DNA of 25,267 bases from assembly GCA_937927625.1 (NCBI GenBank), contig CALBSD010000098.1, positions 1 to 25,267 on the forward strand. The letters are read 5' to 3'. Position 1 is the first letter of the stretch. Every line of letters starts with the position of its first letter. The position numbers and the translations under genes were made by a program. The notes under the pieces were generated by a model. It saw only the letters and a program-made list of their open reading frames with translations, was not told where the DNA came from and made no database searches. This stretch comes from an uncultured Actinomycetes bacterium. Lineage in GTDB: Bacteria > Actinomycetota > Acidimicrobiia > Acidimicrobiales > Ilumatobacteraceae. Positions 16,053-22,032 of the stretch are shown piece after piece.

Positions 16053-17130
16053 GAGCGAAATCGCCCGCGCCATTCAATTGGCGGAACATTGCAAGAAATG
16101 GCTCTTGTACGTCAGTGGGTAGAGAAGAGACACTTGGCTCTACCGCAATAGGTGTTGAGTACAGGCCTTCGGCTTTGGTGAAACCGATCTCGCCAGCAAG
16201 GAAAGTAAGGAGGCCAGGGAAGAGCGGCCGCTCGTGTGTTGGGTCAATCCAGAACGTTGTTGCTGCAACCCGCAGTGTCTCAGAGTTGGGAACCTCACCA
16301 ATAAAGACTCCGCCAGGCGTGAGTGCGCGAAGAACGGCGCGAAGGACGTTCAACAAGACAGGGAAAGGAAGATGTTCCATGACCTGGAACATCGTGATGG
16401 CACCTACTGAATTTTCTGGCAACGCGTTGAGGTATTCAACAAGATCAGCAAGTTCAACATTGAGCCCGAGCTCATTGCAGTCATTGATACATGCACGGTT
16501 GCTGTCAATGCCCCGGGCTGGGATTCCGTGTTCGCGCAAGACTGTGAGCCATTCGCCTCGGCCACATCCGAGATCTAGCAGTGGCTTCCCGGTGGTGACA
16601 ATGTCCTTGACGTACGGGATGTACTGCGACTGGCGCTCGCGAATGATTGCAGGGTCACCGCGGAAATGGTCTTCTAATGCAACGTACAGTGCTTCTTCCA
16701 TGTGACTTGAGTGTGAAGCACTGACGGGAGATTCTGTTGAAGGTCGAACTACGGGCCCAGTTGTGTCAGAAGCTGAACGAATCTGATCCATTCCACGCCG
16801 AATCTTCACTGCTTCGTTTTCGAAATGCATTCTCATTTCTTCGAAGACAGTTTGAATGTAGCGACGAGAAGTTTCGGTGATGGAAGCTTGAAATTCGTCG
16901 TCTCTTTCGACTACTTCTGCCCAAAAAGTCTGAAGTCGGCTTTCAATAGCTTCCTGTGCTTTACGCGAAGCGATTTGGTCCATTGATGCTGAACCAATTT
17001 CATACACTTCAACTCTGTTGACGAAATCATCTAATCGAGATTGCATGTCAGATACCCCAAGGGCACGGGCGAGGCGCGCAAAAAGTGGCGTGAGTAGGCG
17101 CTTCATGAGTGAAATGAAGCCTAACCCCAT
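16036..17130 (-). CDS. WbdD-like methyltransferase with helical N-terminal region
   Basis: A SAM-dependent methyltransferase related to those that cap O-antigen chains. Residues about 28-120 are predominantly helical and charged (likely coiled coil), followed by a Ser/Thr/Pro linker (120-142). The catalytic domain starts with ALEDHFRGDPAIIRERQSQY (151-170), a segment characteristic of WbdD-type enzymes, then LDLGCGRGEW (185-194, motif I), FQVMEHLPF (248-256), EVPNSETL (279-286) and FWIDPTHERPLFP (293-305). In E. coli O9a WbdD methylates the chain end, stops elongation and creates the mark read by the Wzt C-terminal domain; such a Wzt is encoded in this locus. No kinase domain is present, unlike O9a WbdD. 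Start at 17130 or at the ATG at 17106 (TAGGCT lies 11 bases before the latter); I kept the longer form. Confidence 0.86.
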   Translation of the reverse strand: MGLGFISLMKRLLTPLFARLARALGVSDMQSRLDDFVNRVEVYEIGSASMDQIASRKAQEAIESRLQTFWAEVVERDDEFQASITETSRRYIQTVFEEMRMHFENEAVKIRRGMDQIRSASDTTGPVVRPSTESPVSASHSSHMEEALYVALEDHFRGDPAIIRERQSQYIPYVKDIVTTGKPLLDLGCGRGEWLTVLREHGIPARGIDSNRACINDCNELGLNVELADLVEYLNALPENSVGAITMFQVMEHLPFPVLLNVLRAVLRALTPGGVFIGEVPNSETLRVAATTFWIDPTHERPLFPGLLTFLAGEIGFTKAEGLYSTPIAVEPSVSSLPTDVQEPFLAMFRQLNGAGDFALIATA

Positions 17131-17156
17131 ACCCCGTAGGCCTTCGGGTTGGCTCG

Positions 17157-17168
17157 TAGACTGACAAA
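17157..17168 (+). promoter_or_regulatory. -10 box of leaderless ugd promoter
   Basis: TAGACT (17157-17162) stands six bases before the GTG start at 17169, so transcription should begin at the start codon. The whole gap to the divergent methyltransferase gene is only 38 bases. Confidence 0.6.
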
Positions 17169-18446
17169 GTGACGCGCATTGCAGTGATTGGCACCGGTTA
17201 CGTGGGGTTATCCACGGGCGTGGGCTTGGCCGAATTAGGCCACCGGGTCGTGGGTGCCGACATCGACGCCGCCAAGGTGAAAAGTCTGACTGCAGGAATC
17301 TCGCCCATTGCCGAGGCAGGCATGAATCAGGGGATTGCGCGGAACGTATCTGCGGGACGCTTGTCCTTCACCACAGATGTCGTTGGCTCTCTCGAAGGTG
17401 CCGAAGTCGTCTTTCTGTGCCTCCCCACACCCCAGGGCGACGATGGCAGCGCTGACCTCTCTTATATTGAGGCTGTGGCGCGCCAGATTGGCCCGCATCT
17501 TGCCCCCGGAACCGTGGTGGTGAATAAATCCACCGTCCCCGTGGGAAGCAGCGTGCAAGTGGGGCAGTGGTTGGGCCGCACCGATGTTTTTGTGGTGTCA
17601 AACCCTGAATTCCTTCGCCAAGGCACCGCTCTGCAGGATTTCCTGCACCCCACACGCGTGGTGGTGGGTGGCGACAATGATGTCGCTGTTGAAAAGGTTG
17701 CCTCTTTATATGCATCGGTGGATGCACCGGTGTTGCGGATGAATGCAGCTTCTGCTGAAGCGCTGAAATATGCGGCGAACTCTTTCCTCGCCACCAAGCT
17801 CACCTTCGTGAACGCAATCGCAGACATCTGTGAGTTGGTGGGCGCGGACATTTTCGACGTGGTCAGCGGTTTGGGCCTCGACCCTCGCATTGGTGATCAG
17901 TTCCTCAACCCAGGTCCGGGGTGGGGCGGAAGCTGTTTCCCGAAGGACACGCGCGCCCTGGTGAAGATTGCGGAAGGCAATGGATACGACTTCGCATTGT
18001 TGCGTGGAGTGATTCAAACAAACGACGAACAATATGAACGCATTGCGTTGAAGGTTGTTGAAGTGTGCGGTGGCTCCGTTGCCGGGAAAACCATTGCGTC
18101 GTGGGGTCTCACGTTCAAAGCGAATACAGACGACCTTCGCGACTCACCAGCAATTGCAATTCTTTCAACATTGAAGGACATGGGCGCAACAATTCGTGCC
18201 TATGACCCCAGTGCACGAGGCGTAGAGATGTTGCCGTGGGTGCAGCGGTGTGATTCTGCATTAGAAGCATGTGATGGCGCAGATGCACTTGCCGTGTTAA
18301 CGGAATGGCCTGAGTTTGCCTCCGTTGCACCAGACGATGTTGCGACGCGATTGAACAACGCTGTTGTTGTTGATGGTCGCAATGTTCTCGACCCTCAGCA
18401 ATGGAAGAGTTCCGGTTTTCAATACCGGGGTGTTGGCCGCAGCTAA
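17169..18446 (+). CDS. ugd: UDP-glucose 6-dehydrogenase
   Basis: NAD-dependent enzyme oxidising UDP-glucose (or a related UDP-hexose) at C6 to the UDP-uronate, a precursor for acidic polysaccharides. The 425-residue protein has the Rossmann motif GTGYVG (8-13), VFLCLPTPQGDDGSAD (81-96), the STVPVGS loop (121-127), SNPEFLRQG (144-152), central-domain KYAANSFLATKLTFVNA, and the catalytic cysteine C256 in GWGGSCFPKD. The C-terminal domain has GLTFKANTDDLRDSPA. UDP-GlcNAc or UDP-ManNAc dehydrogenases share these motifs, so substrate choice is likely but not proven. GC content is about 60 percent in the first 800 bases and nearer 50 percent afterwards. The stop overlaps the next start as TAATG. 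Confidence 0.94.
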   Translation: MTRIAVIGTGYVGLSTGVGLAELGHRVVGADIDAAKVKSLTAGISPIAEAGMNQGIARNVSAGRLSFTTDVVGSLEGAEVVFLCLPTPQGDDGSADLSYIEAVARQIGPHLAPGTVVVNKSTVPVGSSVQVGQWLGRTDVFVVSNPEFLRQGTALQDFLHPTRVVVGGDNDVAVEKVASLYASVDAPVLRMNAASAEALKYAANSFLATKLTFVNAIADICELVGADIFDVVSGLGLDPRIGDQFLNPGPGWGGSCFPKDTRALVKIAEGNGYDFALLRGVIQTNDEQYERIALKVVEVCGGSVAGKTIASWGLTFKANTDDLRDSPAIAILSTLKDMGATIRAYDPSARGVEMLPWVQRCDSALEACDGADALAVLTEWPEFASVAPDDVATRLNNAVVVDGRNVLDPQQWKSSGFQYRGVGRS

Positions 18447-19744
18447 TGCGTATGTTGAACGCACCAGCGCAGGTAATGCGTGTGTGGCGCGAACGGGGAA
18501 TTCGCGGTGTTGCAGGCGGTGTATATCGCAGAGTGCAACGCACATTGGGCGTATCAACTTCTGCTGCATCGGTCGTTTCGCCAATTCCGGTCGTTGGACA
18601 AGACCTCAATGGCCTTGATGTTGTTGGGTTTTTTACAGCGGAACATGGCGTGGGTGAAGCAGCCCGCGTTCTGGTTTCGACATTGAAAGCTGCCGATGTT
18701 GCAGTGAGCACTATTAATTACACCGATACGCAGAGTCGTATGAATCACGAATACAAAACCGATGATGTATCTCGACACAAGGTGGTATTGGTCTCCATGA
18801 ATGCGGAACAACTCACGCATTCGCCACATTGTCTCGGTGTGGATTTCTATAACAATCGTTATGTGATTGGTCAATGGTTCTGGGAGCTTGAACAAGCACC
18901 AAAGTGGTACTCACCTGCGTGGCCAATGGTGAATGAGATGTGGGCACCTACTCGATTCATTGAACAGATGCTGCGCAACAGTGCACCAAAGAATATCACC
19001 ATTTCTTATGTTCCGCTGCCGGTGACGAAACCAACAATTGATGCGTCGCTCACGCGCGAACACTTTGATCTCGATGATCGCTTCACATTTCTCTTCGCCT
19101 TCGACTTTATGAGTGTGATGAAGCGCAAGAACCCAATTGGTCTCATTGATGCATTTACGCGAGCATTTGCGGAAGGTTCTGGTGTGCGTTTGGTAATTAA
19201 AGCCATCAATGGTGATAAGCGTCCAGAAGAACGCGAACAACTTTTGGCAACAGCAGCACGACATGCCGACGTCACGGTCATTGATACGTATTTCACCCGA
19301 GTGGAAACATCAACGTTGATGAGCCTCGCCGACTGTTATGTGTCGCTTCATCGGTCTGAAGGATTAGGTCTCACGCTGTCGGAAGCGATGTCACTTGGAA
19401 AGCCAGTGATTGCTACGGGCTATTCGGGCAATACCGACTTTATGGATGAGACGAATTCTTATCTTGTGCCTTGGAGTCGAGTGCCTGTCGGTGACAACGC
19501 CGAGGGTTATTCGCCCGATGCAACATGGGCAGAACCAAAGCGAGATGAAGCAGCAAAATTCATGCGATATGTGTTTGATAATCAAGAGGAAGCAGCGCAA
19601 ATAGGGCAGAAAGCGCAAGAAGACATCCTCAATCGCTTCAGCAAAGCAGCATCAGGGGCAATAATGAAGAACCGACTCTCTGAGATTTGGAATCACCTCA
19701 TGACAACATCTTTTCCACCATCAACAGATCACGGAGCGAAATAG
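18446..19744 (+). CDS. Glycosyltransferase family 4 (GT-B fold)
   Basis: A 432-residue glycosyltransferase. The frame is open upstream to an ATG at 18401 inside ugd, but the ATG at 18446, sharing its A with the ugd stop (TAATG), matches the coupling seen elsewhere in this window and is preferred. A helical lead region precedes VGFFTAEHGVGEAARVL, a glycine-rich acceptor-domain loop. The donor domain has FAFDFMSVMKRKNPIGLIDAF and the E-x7-E motif in HRSEGLGLTLSEAMSLGKP, with a following YSGNTDFM. Such proteins are common in Wzm/Wzt-linked glycan loci. Downstream wzm begins two bases after its stop. Confidence 0.9.
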   Translation: MRMLNAPAQVMRVWRERGIRGVAGGVYRRVQRTLGVSTSAASVVSPIPVVGQDLNGLDVVGFFTAEHGVGEAARVLVSTLKAADVAVSTINYTDTQSRMNHEYKTDDVSRHKVVLVSMNAEQLTHSPHCLGVDFYNNRYVIGQWFWELEQAPKWYSPAWPMVNEMWAPTRFIEQMLRNSAPKNITISYVPLPVTKPTIDASLTREHFDLDDRFTFLFAFDFMSVMKRKNPIGLIDAFTRAFAEGSGVRLVIKAINGDKRPEEREQLLATAARHADVTVIDTYFTRVETSTLMSLADCYVSLHRSEGLGLTLSEAMSLGKPVIATGYSGNTDFMDETNSYLVPWSRVPVGDNAEGYSPDATWAEPKRDEAAKFMRYVFDNQEEAAQIGQKAQEDILNRFSKAASGAIMKNRLSEIWNHLMTTSFPPSTDHGAK

Positions 19745-19746
19745 TC

Positions 19747-20568
19747 ATGGCATCTGTTGTTGCACCCGTGAAGCGTTTGATCGGCTCGCATGAGCTTTTA
19801 TGGAATCTCACATTGCGTGAACTACGTACGAAGTATCGCAAGAGTGTGTTGGGCTGGTCGTGGTCGATGCTCAACCCGCTAGCCACTGTGGCTATTTATT
19901 CATTCGTGTTCGGCGTTCTCTTTCGCGCTGAAGCGCCTGTGGGTAGTAACAGCGGTATCAAGGTGTTTGCCTTGTATCTGTTGTGCGGTTTGTTGCCATG
20001 GAACTTCTTCTTGTTAGTAACTAATACCGGCATGCAAAGCATGTTGGCCAATGCGGCGTTGGTAAAGAAGGTGGCTTTCCCGCGAGAAGTGCTGGTGTTT
20101 GCCAACTCACTGCATGGCATCGTGCAGTTCAGTATTGAGATGTTGCTGTTGACGGTGGCGTTGTTAGTGGGCGGAAGTATCTTCCTTCCGTGGTTGCCTG
20201 TTGTGTTGCTGCAGATGACGTTACTTGCATTGTTTGCAACGGGGCTCGCACTTGGTCTTGCCGCCGCCAATGTGTATTTCCGCGACCTCGGGTACCTTTG
20301 GCAGATCTTCACGCAAGTGTGGTTCTTTGCGACGCCGATTGTGTACACCGAATCGATCATTCAGGGCCGAGTCCCTGCAGCAGTTGAAATCATTTTGCGG
20401 TGGAACCCAATGGCGGTCTTCGTTCGCGGATTCCGTCGCAGCATGTACGACTCTGCATTCCCCGGGTGGAGCAATCTCGGCGCCTGTACTTTGGTCGCTG
20501 TGGTCTCACTGGTGCTGGGTTGGACCCTGTTCACCAAGCTTTCGCGTCGTTTCGCCGAAGAGCTCTAA
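19747..20568 (+). CDS. wzm: Polysaccharide ABC exporter permease Wzm (ABC-2 type)
   Basis: Membrane subunit of the exporter whose ATPase is encoded at 11946-13145. The 273-residue protein has a cytoplasmic amphipathic N-terminus with ELRTKYRKSVLGWSWSMLNPL, a hallmark of the family, then about six membrane segments. Further family features are VKKVAFPREVLVFANSLHG and YFRDLGYLWQIFTQVWFFATPIVY. TarG-like teichoic acid exporters are close relatives, so the substrate could be any lipid-linked polymer. The frame extends up to 19687, overlapping the previous gene, but the ATG at 19747 follows a GGAG about 12 bases upstream and begins where homologous proteins do. Its TAA is the start of the -10 box for gluQ. 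Confidence 0.93.
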   Translation: MASVVAPVKRLIGSHELLWNLTLRELRTKYRKSVLGWSWSMLNPLATVAIYSFVFGVLFRAEAPVGSNSGIKVFALYLLCGLLPWNFFLLVTNTGMQSMLANAALVKKVAFPREVLVFANSLHGIVQFSIEMLLLTVALLVGGSIFLPWLPVVLLQMTLLALFATGLALGLAAANVYFRDLGYLWQIFTQVWFFATPIVYTESIIQGRVPAAVEIILRWNPMAVFVRGFRRSMYDSAFPGWSNLGACTLVAVVSLVLGWTLFTKLSRRFAEEL

Positions 20569-20577
20569 TTTCTCCTA
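20566..20577 (+). promoter_or_regulatory. -10 box of leaderless gluQ promoter, on the wzm stop codon
   Basis: TAATTT (20566-20571) stands six bases before the gluQ ATG at 20578. Its first three bases are the TAA stop of wzm. No Shine-Dalgarno site is visible before gluQ, which favours leaderless expression from this box over read-through translation. Confidence 0.5.
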
Positions 20578-21450
20578 ATGATTGGGCGGTTTGCTCCGTC
20601 GCCGACTGGCGCATTGCACCTTGGCAATCTTCGTACGGCTCTTGCTGCATATGCATCAGTTCGTGCACGTGGCGGAGAGTTCCTTATTCGTTTTGAAGAT
20701 CTCGACATGCACAATGCCAACATGGCTAATGCGCAACAGCAGTTGGATGACCTTGCATCCATTGGTGTGGTGGCCGATGAGACTCCCGTGGTGCAAAGCG
20801 AACGCTTTGCGTTGTATCACGATGCGATTGCGAAGCTGACGAGCGCAGGCCTCACTTACGAATGCTTCTGTACCCGCAAGGAAATTCTTGAAGCAGCCCA
20901 AGCCCCACACGGTGGCCAGGTGACGTATCCCGGCATGTGTCGTGATCTGACTGAGACCGAGCGCGCCATACGCAGAGAAGTACGTCCTGGCGCATTACGA
21001 CTTCGCGTGAATGAAACAGCGGGAAGTTTCACCGACATCATCCACGGCACCGTGACTGGAAATGTCGATGATGTGGTGTTGCGACGCAACGATGGTGTTC
21101 CTAGCTACAACATTGCTGTGGTGGTGGATGATGCGTTACAGGACATCACAGAAGTGGTGCGAGGTGACGATCTTCTTGAAGTCACCGCGACGCAAGTGCA
21201 TCTTCAGAAACTGCTGGGCTACAAGACGCCGACGTATGGGCACGTGCCACTGGCGATGGGCGAGGATGGCGAGCGTCTTGCCAAGCGACATGGTGCTGTA
21301 ACGCTGATGGAACTTCAGGCACAAGGCGTGAATGCGGCCGAGGTGCGGAACATGTTGTGGGAAAGTCTGGGTCAATCAGGCGACACATTCTCATGGGATG
21401 CCGTGCCACGAGAGCCATGGGTGGCACCATTGACCCATGGGAAATCTTGA
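20578..21450 (+). CDS. gluQ: Glutamyl-Q tRNA(Asp) synthetase
   Basis: Paralogue of the glutamyl-tRNA synthetase catalytic domain that activates glutamate and attaches it to queuosine at the wobble position of tRNA-Asp, not to a tRNA 3' end. The 290-residue protein lacks the anticodon-binding domain of GluRS, as GluQ proteins do. It has the HIGH-type motif HLGN (14-17) in APSPTGALHLGNLRTAL, a KMSKS-type motif LAKRH (234-238), and the zinc site seen in E. coli GluQ: C96, C98, Y117 and C121 in YECFCT and YPGMC. The 3' end overlaps the next gene by 14 bases. Confidence 0.94.
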   Translation: MIGRFAPSPTGALHLGNLRTALAAYASVRARGGEFLIRFEDLDMHNANMANAQQQLDDLASIGVVADETPVVQSERFALYHDAIAKLTSAGLTYECFCTRKEILEAAQAPHGGQVTYPGMCRDLTETERAIRREVRPGALRLRVNETAGSFTDIIHGTVTGNVDDVVLRRNDGVPSYNIAVVVDDALQDITEVVRGDDLLEVTATQVHLQKLLGYKTPTYGHVPLAMGEDGERLAKRHGAVTLMELQAQGVNAAEVRNMLWESLGQSGDTFSWDAVPREPWVAPLTHGKS

Positions 21451-22030
21451 AGCAATCCTTGGATACCAAGGCGCAGAGAACAACGGTGAAGCCCGCATGG
21501 TGGGTGAGGAGATCGTCCAGATGCCGTTCTGGACTCCGGAGTTCTGCGCCACGGTGATTCAGGCCGCACAAGCTGCCGGTGGATTCTCCCAACAAGATGA
21601 CGACCCCGTGCCCGGGTATGAGATTTCACTCGCCGCTATTGCACCCCGACTTTTCGAAGCTGTCGAGAACGACATTGGTGCACGTATGTGGCCAGCGATT
21701 CGCCAGTGGTGGCCGTACGTGGATTACCACGGTCTGCGTGATGCGTTCATTATTCGATACGCCATGGGCGAGCAGGAAAATCTACGAATGCACCACGATG
21801 TTGCTCAGGTGAGCGCCAGTATCAAGTTGAACGATGAATACGAAGGGGCAGCGCTCGAGTTTCCACGTCAGAAATTCTCAAACGCAGATGTGCCTGTCGG
21901 TGACCTCATCATTTGGCCAAGTCTTGTGACGCATCCACATGAGAGCACACAGTTACTGAGTGGCGTGAAGTACAGCCTGACGGTGTGGTGTGAATTGCCG
22001 ATGGCAATCGACGGGATGCGCAGTTACTAA
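21437..22030 (+). CDS. 2-oxoglutarate/Fe(II)-dependent oxygenase, prolyl 4-hydroxylase-like
   Basis: A 197-residue double-stranded beta-helix oxygenase. The iron ligands are visible as an H-x-D motif (H119, D121 in MHHDVAQVS) and the distal H168 in THPHES, with K178 ten residues later for the 2-oxoglutarate carboxylate. SASIKLND and GAALEFP between them are the usual strands of P4H/PLOD-like domains. The substrate is unknown; a protein residue or small molecule are both possible. The ATG overlaps the end of gluQ by 14 bases, so co-expression is likely, but a functional link to queuosine glutamylation is only a hypothesis. The 3' end is two bases from the convergent namH gene. Confidence 0.85.
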   Translation: MGNLEAILGYQGAENNGEARMVGEEIVQMPFWTPEFCATVIQAAQAAGGFSQQDDDPVPGYEISLAAIAPRLFEAVENDIGARMWPAIRQWWPYVDYHGLRDAFIIRYAMGEQENLRMHHDVAQVSASIKLNDEYEGAALEFPRQKFSNADVPVGDLIIWPSLVTHPHESTQLLSGVKYSLTVWCELPMAIDGMRSY

Positions 22031-22032
22031 AA

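Noticed and set aside
17368..17890. Minus-strand frames of 119 and 142 codons within ugd
   Set aside because: They are antisense to the conserved catalytic regions of ugd and show no domain; they reflect high GC there.
18401..18445. Upstream start for the GT4 gene inside ugd
   Set aside because: The ATG at 18446 forms a TAATG stop/start overlap as at 11946, and the extra 15 residues look like shadow coding of ugd.
18445..18486. Short repeat TAATGCGT(A/G)TG at two nearby places
   Set aside because: Two copies of 11 bases inside coding sequence, with no further copies or symmetry, are probably chance.
18115..18711. Minus-strand frame of 198 codons across the ugd/GT4 junction
   Set aside because: Low-complexity Thr/Arg/Ser/Pro composition, antisense to two clear genes, no recognisable motif.
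19687..19746. Upstream start for wzm giving 20 extra residues
   Set aside because: It would overlap the GT4 gene by 58 bases, and the extra residues are unlike the family N-terminus. The ATG at 19747 follows the stop directly with a GGAG upstream.
21182..21595. Minus-strand frame of 137 codons over gluQ and the oxygenase
   Set aside because: Antisense shadow without a start signal or domain features.
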